DNA of 14,770 bases from SSSZ01 sp035345935 (GTDB lineage: Bacteria > Pseudomonadota > Gammaproteobacteria > Burkholderiales > Rhodocyclaceae). Shown one piece after another: positions 1 to 7,313 of the stretch. Each line of letters opens with the position of its first letter. Position 1 is the first letter of the stretch. The notes beneath the pieces are model-generated. The model saw only the letters and a program-made list of their open reading frames with translations, had not been told where the DNA came from and searched no databases. The stretch covers positions 1-14,770 of the forward strand of contig DAORDK010000075.1 of NCBI GenBank assembly GCA_035345935.1, read 5' to 3'. The position numbers were made by a program, and so were the translations under genes.

Positions 1-815
1 TGCTGCCCAGCCGTCAGCAGCGCATGGTCGGCGCCTGGTGCTTCCTCGACCACGCCGGCCCCGTCGATTTCCCTGCCGGACGAGGGATGCACGTGGGACC
101 CCACCCCCACATCGGACTGCAGACCTTCACCTGGTTGATCGAGGGCGAGGTGCTCCACCGGGACAGTCTCGGGAACGAGCAAGTCATTCGGCCGGGGGAA
201 GTCAATCTGATGACCGCCGGCCGCGGCATCGTCCATACGGAAGATTCGCTGGCCGACGGTCAACGCCTGCATGCAGCACAGCTCTGGATCGCCCTGCCGC
301 CGGAAAGCGAGCACTGCGCACCGGATTTCGCCCATCATCCGGTATTGCCCCGCTGGCAGGAGGGGGGCGCCACCCTGACCTTGCTGGCCGGAACCTATGG
401 CGACCTCGCTGCGCCTCCCCGCGTCCATTCGCCCCTGCTCGGTCTGGACATCGCCAGCACGGTGCCGACGACCCTCACCCTCGCCCTGGAGCCCGTTTTC
501 GAATATGGACTCGTTCCGCTCAGCGGCGAAGCGCAAGTTGCCGGCGAGCGTTTCGCAACCGACGAATTCGCCTATCTCGGACGCGGCCAGGACCACCTGA
601 GCCTCCTGCTGGGCGCGGATACGCGGGTCTTGCTCCTGGGGGGAGAGCCTTTCGCGGAACCGGTCCACATGTGGTGGAACTTCGTCGGCTCCAGCCGGGC
701 CGTCATCGCCGAAGCCCAGGGCCAGTGGGAACGCGGCGAAGCCCGCTTCGGCCCCATCGGCGACGGAAGCAGACCGCGCCTCGCGGCTCCCCCATTGCCC
801 TGGCGCGCCGCCTGA
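1..815 (+). CDS. Pirin family protein (5' end outside the window)
   Basis: This is a cupin-fold pirin. Members are iron-binding proteins; some have quercetin 2,3-dioxygenase activity and others act as transcriptional or redox cofactors. The reading frame is open from base 3 and encodes pirin-like residues (LPSRQQR) before the first ATG at 24, so the true start lies upstream and the gene is truncated by the window, not by mutation. Counting from the ATG at 24, the pirin metal ligands are present as an HPH pair (H27, H29) and an HTE motif (H71, E73), with the usual spacing of about 42 residues. A second cupin half follows to the stop at 813-815. The gene converges on the nhaR-like gene with only 23 bases between the stops. 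The physiological substrate cannot be told from sequence. Confidence 0.9.
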   Translation, partial: LPSRQQRMVGAWCFLDHAGPVDFPAGRGMHVGPHPHIGLQTFTWLIEGEVLHRDSLGNEQVIRPGEVNLMTAGRGIVHTEDSLADGQRLHAAQLWIALPPESEHCAPDFAHHPVLPRWQEGGATLTLLAGTYGDLAAPPRVHSPLLGLDIASTVPTTLTLALEPVFEYGLVPLSGEAQVAGERFATDEFAYLGRGQDHLSLLLGADTRVLLLGGEPFAEPVHMWWNFVGSSRAVIAEAQGQWERGEARFGPIGDGSRPRLAAPPLPWRAA

Positions 816-831
816 AGTGCCCTCGGTCTGT

Positions 832-852
832 CGGCCCCTCAAGCGGGGGCCG
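832..852. terminator. GC-rich hairpin between convergent pirin and nhaR-like genes
   Basis: A perfect 7-bp inverted repeat (CGGCCCC at 832-838, GGGGCCG at 846-852) encloses a 7-base loop. The loop holds the stop codon of the minus-strand nhaR-like gene. Its position between two convergent genes suits a bidirectional terminator, but no T-tract follows on either strand, so efficient intrinsic termination is uncertain. Confidence 0.35.
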
Positions 853-1741
853 GTGGCGTGCCGATCTGCTGCGCCGAACGCGTGATGGCCACCACGCAGG
901 GATGGGTCAGGCGGCGCTCGACGGAAATGGCGTAAAAACTGACCTGAACCTCCTGGGTACGGCCGAGAACGACCAGGTCGCCCGTATCGAGAAACTCGCG
1001 CTCGGCCACCGTGGGAACGGGAAAGGCACCGATCCCCTGGCGGCCGAAGGCGCCCATGAGCGCGCTGTCGTCGAATTCGCCGACGATGCGCGCCCGAAGC
1101 CGCTTTTTCTCCAGCCAGGCGTTGAGGGCGGAGCGCACATGGGCATCCTCGCCGGGCAGGAGCAGAGGCAAGGTTCCCAAGGAGCCGGGAAATTCCCCCT
1201 CCTGTTGCTGCGCGATGCTGGGCGAGGCCAGGAAGCTGATCCCCGAATCGAGCAAGCGGTGGTTGTAGGCGCGAACGCCGGTATTGGGGGGAACCGGGCC
1301 GTCGGCCAGCACGAGATCGATCTCGTGCACCGCCAGTTGGGCGAGGAGTCGGTCCAGGCGCCATTCGCGACAGACGATGCGCGTGCTCTGCTCGCCCAGG
1401 ATCGCCGGCTGCAACAGCGTGCACGCCAGGGACTTGGGTACGGCATCGGAGACGCCCACCTGGAACTGGGCTGGCCGCCCCCGGGGAAGGTGTTTGATCA
1501 CCACCTCCAGCTCCGCGCTCAGGGCAAAGAGCTCGTTCGCATATTCCAGGGCGAGCTTTCCGGCATCGGTGAGGACGATGGATCTTCCCCGGCGGCCGAA
1601 GAGTTCCGTCCCCAGGCTCTCTTCCAGGAGGCCGATCTGGCCGCTCAAGGTCTGCGGCGTGATATTGATCGCGGCAGCGGCCTTGCGGACGCTTCCCAAC
1701 TTGGCCACCTTCCAGAAGTAGAACAGGTGTTTGTGGTTCAT
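839..1741 (-). CDS. nhaR: LysR-family transcriptional regulator, NhaR-like
   Basis: This 300-residue LysR-type regulator resembles NhaR, the activator of Na+/H+ antiporter genes in enterobacteria. The N-terminus (MNHKHLFYFWKVAKLGSV) and the recognition helix region (ITPQTLSGQIGLLEE, about residues 27-41) closely match the NhaR type. They are followed by the wing (FGRRGR) and the linker helix. Residues of about 90-290 form the periplasmic-binding-protein-like effector domain, which in NhaR responds to Na+. The gene is transcribed away from the nhaD-like antiporter gene, the classic layout for a LysR regulator and its target. The ATG at 1741 gives the expected NhaR N-terminus; only a weak GAAAG lies upstream. 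A dyad operator candidate sits 12-34 bases before the start, so autoregulation is likely. Assignment rests on recalled family similarity and on context. Confidence 0.85.
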   Translation of the reverse strand: MNHKHLFYFWKVAKLGSVRKAAAAINITPQTLSGQIGLLEESLGTELFGRRGRSIVLTDAGKLALEYANELFALSAELEVVIKHLPRGRPAQFQVGVSDAVPKSLACTLLQPAILGEQSTRIVCREWRLDRLLAQLAVHEIDLVLADGPVPPNTGVRAYNHRLLDSGISFLASPSIAQQQEGEFPGSLGTLPLLLPGEDAHVRSALNAWLEKKRLRARIVGEFDDSALMGAFGRQGIGAFPVPTVAEREFLDTGDLVVLGRTQEVQVSFYAISVERRLTHPCVVAITRSAQQIGTPPAPA

Positions 1742-1941
1742 CGCCGACTTTCATGATTCGAATAAACCGAATCATCGCACAATATTATTCGACTTTTTAT
1801 TCAAGACGCACTAGGCTAAGGTAGTGCCGCCAGCCAGAGCGCCAGTCGCCGAAAGCGGCATGCGACCCCCTCCGAAGGAAAGGTCGCGGTCCTCCCGGTA
1901 TCCGGACCGCGCCACCTCCCCAATCCGCCCCGACCCGCCCG
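1742..1941. promoter_or_regulatory. Divergent nhaR-nhaD intergenic control region
   Basis: This 200-base gap lies between divergent start codons. The nhaR-proximal part (about 1750-1805) is AT-rich and carries a perfect dyad at 1753-1775. The nhaD-proximal part (about 1820-1941) is GC-rich with no obvious gene. No convincing -35/-10 pair stands out on the nhaD side, so an activator-dependent promoter is plausible. The GC-rich part would be an untranslated leader of up to about 120 bases. Confidence 0.6.
1753..1775. promoter_or_regulatory. Candidate NhaR operator (T-N11-A dyad)
   Basis: The sequence ATGATTCG, a 7-base spacer, then CGAATCAT is a perfect 8-bp inverted repeat. It contains the LysR-type T-N11-A signature (T1758 to A1770). 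A related, imperfect pair of TATTC half-sites (ATTATTCGA at 1784-1792 and TATTCAA at 1798-1804) lies just to the nhaD side. It lacks dyad symmetry and could be a secondary activation site. Binding by the adjacent regulator is inferred. Confidence 0.6.
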
Positions 1942-3225
1942 ATGCTTTCCACCCTCATCGTCGTCTTCCTGCTTGCCTACACCGCCATTGCCCTTGAGCA
2001 CCCGTTCGGGATCAACAAGTCTGCCTCCGCACTCATCGGCGCCGGTCTGTTATGGACCCTCTATGCCCTGGGCACTGGCGATGCCCATCGGGTCAGCGAA
2101 CAGCTGGGCGAGTCGCTGACCGGTACCGCGCAGATCGTCTTCTTCCTGATGGGGGCCATGACCATCGTCGAGGTGGTCGACGCCCACAACGGCTTCGAGG
2201 TCATCACCCGCCAGATCCGCACGAGGAGTCTCTCCACCCTCATGTGGGTCGTCGGCATGGTCACCTTCTTTCTCAGCGCCATTCTGGACAATCTGACGAC
2301 CACGATCGTCATGATTTCCCTCATGCGCAAGCTTCTGGAGCGCCGGGAGGACCGCCTCTTCTTCGCCGGGATCATCGTCATCGCGGCGAATTCCGGCGGT
2401 GCCTGGTCCCCCATCGGCGACGTCACGACAACGATGCTGTGGATCGGCGGCCAGATCACCTCGATCGCCACCATTCGCTCGCTCCTCCTGCCGTCCCTGG
2501 TAAGCATGCTGATTCCGCTGGCGATCACCGCCTATCTGCTGCGCGGACGCGAAGTCGTGAGCCCGGGGCGTACCGACGAGGACCACGGCCTGGGAACCAC
2601 GGAGTTCGAACGCAACCTCATGTTCTTCCTCGGAATCGGCATTCTGGTGGCGGTGCCCGCCTTCAAGACGGTGACCCACCTGCCGCCCTTCATGGGCATC
2701 CTTTTCGGCCTGGGCATCCTCTGGCTGGTCGGCGACCTGGTCCACCGGCACAAGGAAGACGAATTCAAGACCCACTTCACCTTGGCTCACGCCCTGAGCA
2801 AGATCGACCTCAGCTCCCTGGTGTTCTTCATCGGCATCCTGCTAGCGGTGGCAACTCTGGAGCACAGCCACATCCTCGGCGCCCTGGCCCGGTGGCTCGA
2901 CCAGACGATCGGCCGACAGGAACTCATCATCCTCGTGATCGGAATCGTCAGCGCCATCGTCGACAACGTCCCCCTCGTCGCGGCATCGATGGGAATGTAC
3001 GACTTGGCCCGCTTCCCGGCGGACAGCCTGCTCTGGCAATTCCTGGCCTATTGCGCGGGCACCGGGGGGTCGATCCTGATCATCGGTTCCGCCGCCGGCG
3101 TGGCGGCCATGGGCCTCGAAAAGATCCACTTCTTCTGGTACGTGCGCAAAATCAGCTGGCTGGCCCTCATCGGCTACTTTGCCGGGGCAGGGGCCTACCT
3201 TCTCCTGAGCGTGCCCCCCGCGTGA
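1942..3225 (+). CDS. nhaD: Na+/H+ antiporter, NhaD type
   Basis: This 427-residue polytopic inner-membrane protein of the ion transporter superfamily exchanges cytoplasmic Na+ (or Li+) for external protons. It should support salt and alkaline pH tolerance. Some 11-12 hydrophobic helices run through the whole length. NhaD hallmarks are a DNLTTT motif near residue 116 and an NSGGAWSPIGDVTTTM motif near 150-165. A second half-repeat has IVDNVPLVAA near 340, giving the two inverted helix-breaking motifs typical of this fold. It is slightly shorter than well-studied NhaD proteins. The ATG at 1942 starts directly at the first helix; no good ribosome binding site is seen. The divergent nhaR-like gene and the dyad operator suggest Na+-responsive activation. 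Confidence 0.9.
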   Translation: MLSTLIVVFLLAYTAIALEHPFGINKSASALIGAGLLWTLYALGTGDAHRVSEQLGESLTGTAQIVFFLMGAMTIVEVVDAHNGFEVITRQIRTRSLSTLMWVVGMVTFFLSAILDNLTTTIVMISLMRKLLERREDRLFFAGIIVIAANSGGAWSPIGDVTTTMLWIGGQITSIATIRSLLLPSLVSMLIPLAITAYLLRGREVVSPGRTDEDHGLGTTEFERNLMFFLGIGILVAVPAFKTVTHLPPFMGILFGLGILWLVGDLVHRHKEDEFKTHFTLAHALSKIDLSSLVFFIGILLAVATLEHSHILGALARWLDQTIGRQELIILVIGIVSAIVDNVPLVAASMGMYDLARFPADSLLWQFLAYCAGTGGSILIIGSAAGVAAMGLEKIHFFWYVRKISWLALIGYFAGAGAYLLLSVPPA

Positions 3226-3242
3226 ACGAAAGGATCGGTCCA

Positions 3243-3581
3243 ATGCCAACAGATCGCACGACCCATCGCTGGACTTTGACGCAGTGGCTGGCCCTCCAGT
3301 TTTTTCCCACCTTGCGGCAATGGCCCGCCAGCCAGTGGCGCGAACAACTCGACAAAGCCTCCGGCACCGACCTGGACGGCCACGAATTGGTGGGCATCCT
3401 CTCAGCAATCGCCATGATGGCCTGGCTACTGGAACCGCAGGCCGAGGTTTCCGCCAGCCCGATCCTGGTCTACGGCGAGCAGTTTCTGCTCGCAAGTCTG
3501 GGGCTGGTGCTGCTGGCCGGACCGTTTTTGATACGCCGAACCCGACGTGGCCTCGAGCAATTGTCGACGCCGAAGCGCTGA
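3243..3581 (+). CDS. Small two-helix membrane protein, function unknown
   Basis: This 112-residue protein is not recognised. The N-terminal 45 residues are rich in Trp, Gln and Arg and probably amphipathic. Hydrophobic segments lie at about 49-64 and 80-98, followed by a basic tail (IRRTRRG), so both ends are probably cytoplasmic. The ATG at 3243 has GAAAGGA about 8 bases upstream. An in-frame GTG at 3222 overlaps the nhaD stop as GTGA and is an alternative, coupled start giving seven more residues. The 17-base gap to nhaD suggests cotranscription. An accessory role for the antiporter is possible but has no direct support. Confidence 0.7.
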   Translation: MPTDRTTHRWTLTQWLALQFFPTLRQWPASQWREQLDKASGTDLDGHELVGILSAIAMMAWLLEPQAEVSASPILVYGEQFLLASLGLVLLAGPFLIRRTRRGLEQLSTPKR

Positions 3582-3684
3582 ACCTCTCCCGGCGCGCCCG
3601 TCATCGGTTATTCCCGCGTCGAGAATATCGGCGGGCGCAGGCCAGGCTGGTTCCCTGCTACCGAGAAATAGTTCGCTCGATGAA

Positions 3685-4263
3685 ATGCTCATCACCACCG
3701 ATCAATATCCGCCTTTGCGCCTTCGCCTGACCGCCAGCTTGCTCCTCGTCTCGACGCTCACGCTCGGTGGCTGCGGGACTGCGCGCAAGGAACTGCACAC
3801 TGGTTCCCAGGCAACTCGGGCGGCGGCCGACGTTCCCACCGCAGTCCACGGGGCGAATGAGGAGATCGATCCGGAAATTGTGACTCCGCGGCAGGAAGTC
3901 GTCGCTGCCGAAACGAGCGGGACGACTGCGGTCGCGGACGAAGAAAGCATCTACTTCGATCTCGGGAGTTCGGTGCTCGATACGGTCGCCCTCGGAGCCC
4001 TGCGCAAGCACGCCGAGCGGCTCAAAGCGGACTCGAAGCAGTCCGTTACCCTAGTGGCCCATACGGACTATCTGGGAAGCCGTTCCCTGAACGTCGCCAT
4101 CGCCCAACAGCGGCTGAACGTCGTCGTAGAGGCGCTCAAATCCATGGGTATCCCACGACGGCAATTGCGACTCAGCGCCATGGGCAACGAAAAAGCTCCG
4201 CGCGACTGCAAGACGACATGCCGTCACCAAATGCGCCGCGTGGACGTGGTCTACGAAAGGTGA
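3685..4263 (+). CDS. OmpA-family peptidoglycan-binding lipoprotein
   Basis: This 192-residue protein is predicted to sit in the outer membrane as a lipoprotein and to hold peptidoglycan non-covalently. A basic and hydrophobic signal segment (about 11-26) ends in a lipobox LGGC with Cys30 as the acylation site. Gly31 at +2 gives no inner-membrane retention signal. A variable, acidic linker (about 31-85) leads to the OmpA C-terminal domain (about 87-192). The diaminopimelate-binding signature is present (HTDYLGSRSLNVAIAQQR; key residues D128 and R143). A Cys pair near 175-179 may form a disulfide. The ATG at 3685 gives a long n-region; a TTG at 3715 would give a more standard signal peptide, and neither has a strong ribosome site. 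It lies 51 bases upstream of, and in the same frame as, the synthase gene. An envelope-stress role is plausible. Confidence 0.85.
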   Translation: MLITTDQYPPLRLRLTASLLLVSTLTLGGCGTARKELHTGSQATRAAADVPTAVHGANEEIDPEIVTPRQEVVAAETSGTTAVADEESIYFDLGSSVLDTVALGALRKHAERLKADSKQSVTLVAHTDYLGSRSLNVAIAQQRLNVVVEALKSMGIPRRQLRLSAMGNEKAPRDCKTTCRHQMRRVDVVYER

Positions 4264-4276
4264 AAGGGCTCACCCG

Positions 4277-4318
4277 ATGCAATTCGCCTTAATCCCCGGC
4301 CGAAAGAACTTACCTTGA
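4277..4318 (+). CDS. Possible 13-codon leader ORF overlapping the synthase start
   Basis: An ATG at 4277 sits 8 bases after a GAAAGGG ribosome-site-like stretch. It opens a 13-codon frame (MQFALIPGRKNLP) whose TGA stop (4316-4318) overlaps the TTG start of the synthase gene as TTGA. The TTG itself has no well-placed ribosome site, so ribosomes could reach it by termination-reinitiation on this leader. It may equally be a chance ORF. No codon-bias or homology support is available for something this short. Confidence 0.3.
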   Translation: MQFALIPGRKNLP

Positions 4319-6567
4319 GGCTCTCTCTCCGATTCGTCCTTCCCTTATTGGTCACCTTGGCGCTGGTCGCCTACGGCACCAGTCATCTCATCGATCATTT
4401 CACTTTGAGCTGGTTCATGCGCGATCTCGACATTCGCGCGACCCTGATCGCCAATGCCGTGCACGATCCGCTGGAAGAACGGCTTTCCGCAGGCCGCAAG
4501 GGGAAGGTCGGCGAATTCTTCAATCGCATTTCGCAGGATGAGCGCCTCTACGCAATCGGCTATTGCGCCACCGCAGATGGCGAGATTACCGGCAGCAAGA
4601 CCCTCCCCGGCGATTTGCGCTGCAGCGAGTTGTCGGAGTGGAGTCAACCCGGGCCGAGACTGCTCCAGAGTCCCCTCGGTCCGCTCCACATTTCGATCAA
4701 GGCGATGAGCACGGAGTTGGCGCCTGACGGCAGGTTGATCCTCATTCACGATTTGAGCTTCATCGCCCGACGCAGCGAAGAAACCAATCGCTACGTGTTC
4801 TATTTCTTCCTTGCCCTGACTGCACTCATCTCTCTCATTACCGTCGTCATCGCACAGTTGTCCTGGAGGGGCTGGGTGGCCGGAATCCAATCCCTGCTCC
4901 GTGGCGAAGGACTGATTCGGCAGCCGACTGGCGACGCGCCGGCACCGCCCCCCGAATTTCGTCCCATCGCGAGCGATCTCCAGCGCCTGATCCAGGATCT
5001 GGAGCTTGAAACGCGGGCGCGAGACGAGGGACGGATCAGCTGGACCGCAGACGCACTGCGCGCGATCCTGCGCAACGAATTGAGCGGCGAGGATGTCATC
5101 GTCGTCTCCAATCGGGAACCCTACATTCACCAGCACCGCGGAGACCGCGTCGAAGTGCAGCGTCCCGCGAGCGGCCTGGTGACCGCCCTCGAGCCCATCA
5201 TGCGCGCCTGTTCGGGCACCTGGATCGCCCACGGAAGCGGCTCCGCCGACAGGGAAGTGGTCGACAGATTCGACCGCGTCAGCGTACCGCCGGAAAAGCC
5301 CGCTTATCAGATCCGCCGGCTGTGGCTGACCCCGGAAGAAGAGGAGGGCTACTACTACGGATTCTCCAACGAAGGCCTCTGGCCCCTGTGCCATATCGCG
5401 CACGTGCGACCCACTTTCCGTTCATCCGACTGGGCCCAGTACCAGATCGTGAATCAGAAATTCGCCGACGCCGTGGTTGCCGAAGCCAAAACGACCAATC
5501 CCATCATCCTCATCCAGGATTACCACTTCGCGCTTCTTCCGCGCATGGTGCGGCAGCGTCTGCCCAACGCCACGATCATCACGTTCTGGCATATTCCTTG
5601 GCCTAATCCGGAGTCGTTCGCCATCTGCCCTTGGCGAGAGGAGATCGTCACCGGCCTGCTCGGCAGCAGCATTCTGGGCTTCCATACGCAGTTCCACTGC
5701 AACAACTTCGTCGATACCGTGGACCGTCTCCTCGAAGCTCGGGTCGATCGTGCGTCCTTCACCGTTTCGCTGGGTGGATTCCTGACGGCGGTGCACCCCT
5801 ATCCCATCTCCATAGACTGGCCCCCGGCGGCTGAGGTGGTCGGAATCCCTCTCCTCGAGTGCCGCGCCCGTTCGCGGCACAGCAACGATCTCCCCGTCGG
5901 GCACCGACTCGGTATCGGCGTGGATAGACTGGACTACACCAAGGGAATCCTGGAACGCTTTCGCGCCATCGAACGCTTGCTCGATCTGCATCCGGAGTGG
6001 ATCGGCCGCTTCAGTTTCATCCAGGTTGCCGCGCCGTCGCGGTCCGGCATCGACGAATACCAGCACCACGAATCGCAGGTGCGGGCGTTGGCCACCCGCA
6101 TCAACGGCCGCTTCGAGCGGCAAGGGCCGCCACCGATCATCCTCAAGGTCGAACATCATGAGCCGGCGGACGTGTACGCCTACTATCGCGCTTCCGAACT
6201 CTGCTTCGTCAGTAGCCTGCATGACGGGATGAATCTGGTGGCGAAAGAGTTCGTCGCTGCTCGCGACGACGAACGCGGGGTTCTCATCCTGTCCCAATTC
6301 ACCGGCGCAGCTCGGGAACTTCCCGAAGCCCTGATCGTAAATCCCTACGACGCCGATCAGTGTGCTTCCGCCCTTCATCTTGCCCTGACCATGCCGGAGG
6401 CTGAACAGCGCGACCGCATGCGCCTGATGCGTGGCCTGATCGCGGAGTTCAACGTCTTTCGCTGGGCGGGCAGGATGCTCCTCGATGCCGCTGCCATGCG
6501 GCGTCGAGGGCGCTTGCTCGGCGGCCTGGCTCCCCGCGCCAACGGAACGCATAAGGAGAAACCATGA
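4315..6567 (+). CDS. Membrane-anchored trehalose-6-phosphate synthase (GT20) with N-terminal extracytoplasmic region
   Basis: GT20 enzymes transfer glucose from UDP-glucose to glucose-6-phosphate, giving trehalose-6-phosphate. The 750-residue product is far longer than OtsA (about 470). Residues 4-24 and 160-182 are transmembrane helices flanking an extracytoplasmic segment. Then comes a HAMP-like linker (about 183-240) and a GT20 domain at about 259-730. Visible motifs are VSNREP (264), QDYHF (401), HIPWPNPE (426), GVDRLDYTKGI (535, with nucleotide-phosphate-binding R538 and K543), HDGMNLVAKEF (636) and SQFTGAAREL (660). The OtsA glycine loop is divergent here (ASGLVTALEP, 285), so the acceptor sugar could differ, for example glucosylglycerol-phosphate. 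Following otsB and GH15 genes favour trehalose. The start is a TTG just before the first helix; no in-frame ATG exists between the preceding stop and it. The stop overlaps otsB by ATGA. Confidence 0.88.
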   Translation: MRLSLRFVLPLLVTLALVAYGTSHLIDHFTLSWFMRDLDIRATLIANAVHDPLEERLSAGRKGKVGEFFNRISQDERLYAIGYCATADGEITGSKTLPGDLRCSELSEWSQPGPRLLQSPLGPLHISIKAMSTELAPDGRLILIHDLSFIARRSEETNRYVFYFFLALTALISLITVVIAQLSWRGWVAGIQSLLRGEGLIRQPTGDAPAPPPEFRPIASDLQRLIQDLELETRARDEGRISWTADALRAILRNELSGEDVIVVSNREPYIHQHRGDRVEVQRPASGLVTALEPIMRACSGTWIAHGSGSADREVVDRFDRVSVPPEKPAYQIRRLWLTPEEEEGYYYGFSNEGLWPLCHIAHVRPTFRSSDWAQYQIVNQKFADAVVAEAKTTNPIILIQDYHFALLPRMVRQRLPNATIITFWHIPWPNPESFAICPWREEIVTGLLGSSILGFHTQFHCNNFVDTVDRLLEARVDRASFTVSLGGFLTAVHPYPISIDWPPAAEVVGIPLLECRARSRHSNDLPVGHRLGIGVDRLDYTKGILERFRAIERLLDLHPEWIGRFSFIQVAAPSRSGIDEYQHHESQVRALATRINGRFERQGPPPIILKVEHHEPADVYAYYRASELCFVSSLHDGMNLVAKEFVAARDDERGVLILSQFTGAARELPEALIVNPYDADQCASALHLALTMPEAEQRDRMRLMRGLIAEFNVFRWAGRMLLDAAAMRRRGRLLGGLAPRANGTHKEKP

Positions 6568-7313
6568 CGATGCGCCGGCGAATCCTTCCCAGACCAAGCC
6601 GCGACTGGGCCTATTTCCTCGATTTCGACGGTACCCTCCTCGACGTTGCCGATACTCCGGACGGAATCCAAGTCGATGCCGCTCTCTTGCAGCTCGTCGA
6701 ACATCTGCATGCGGCGTGCGGCGGCGCCATGGCAGTCGTCAGCGGACGCTCGATCTCGGATCTCGACATCCACTTGAAGCAGGTCCGGGTTCCCCGGGCT
6801 GGGCAGCACGGCCTCGAGCGTCGCGATGCCTCCGGCAGGTTGTGGCTGCACCCGATCGCCCCCGATGCGAAACATCGTATCCTCCAGGTCCTGCAGCCCA
6901 TCATTCGCCGCTATCCCGAATTGTTGCTCGAAGACAAAGGGCTCTCCATCGCGCTCCACTATCGGCGCATCCCTAATATGGCCGGTTACGCCCACCATGT
7001 GATGCGCGAGTTGGTGGCCGAGACGGCTCCGCTGCTGGAGGTCCTGCGCGGGAAATGCGTGGTCGAAGCCAAGCCGGCCGGAGTCGACAAAGGAACGGCG
7101 GTCACCGAATTTCTCCGGGAATCTCCGTTTCGCGGACGCTGTCCCGTCTTCATTGGCGACGATGTCACCGATGAACGGGCTTTCGCGGCTGTCAATAAGG
7201 CCCAGGGAATCTCGATCAGGGTAGGAAGTGGCCGAACTTGCGCAGGTCATCGGCTGGAGGACGTGACGGCAGTGCGGGCCTGGCTCTCCCAGATGCTGGA
7301 AGGGATGGCATGA
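6564..7313 (+). CDS. otsB: Trehalose-6-phosphate phosphatase
   Basis: This 249-residue HAD-superfamily phosphatase removes the phosphate from trehalose-6-phosphate in the cytoplasm. The HAD motifs are complete: DFDGTL at 20-25 (nucleophile D20, acid D22), VSGRS at 59-63 (motif II Ser60), a Lys in GVDKGTAV (K176), and IGDDVTDE at 197-204. The trehalose-phosphatase signature GQHGLERR is also present near 80-87. Length matches the family. The ATG overlaps the synthase stop as ATGA, with AAGGAG five bases upstream. Its own stop overlaps the GH15 gene in the same way, so translation is coupled on both sides. A start at the third codon is possible. Confidence 0.93.
   Translation: MTMRRRILPRPSRDWAYFLDFDGTLLDVADTPDGIQVDAALLQLVEHLHAACGGAMAVVSGRSISDLDIHLKQVRVPRAGQHGLERRDASGRLWLHPIAPDAKHRILQVLQPIIRRYPELLLEDKGLSIALHYRRIPNMAGYAHHVMRELVAETAPLLEVLRGKCVVEAKPAGVDKGTAVTEFLRESPFRGRCPVFIGDDVTDERAFAAVNKAQGISIRVGSGRTCAGHRLEDVTAVRAWLSQMLEGMA

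Noticed and set aside
38..1756. A 572-codon plus-strand open frame across the pirin and nhaR-like genes
   Set aside because: It is a shadow of high G+C codon use. Its translation is Arg/Pro-rich and it covers two well-supported genes in other frames or on the other strand.
2052..3242. Long open frame overlapping nhaD on the plus strand, continuous with the small membrane protein
   Set aside because: The part before 3243 is a Pro/Arg/His-rich out-of-frame translation of nhaD with no family resemblance. Only the part after the ATG at 3243, with its own ribosome site, looks like a protein.
3582..3684. Inverted GCGCCCG/CGGGCGC in the gap before the lipoprotein gene as a terminator
   Set aside because: The stem is only 7 bp with a loop of about 30 bases and no T-tract, which is too weak to call.
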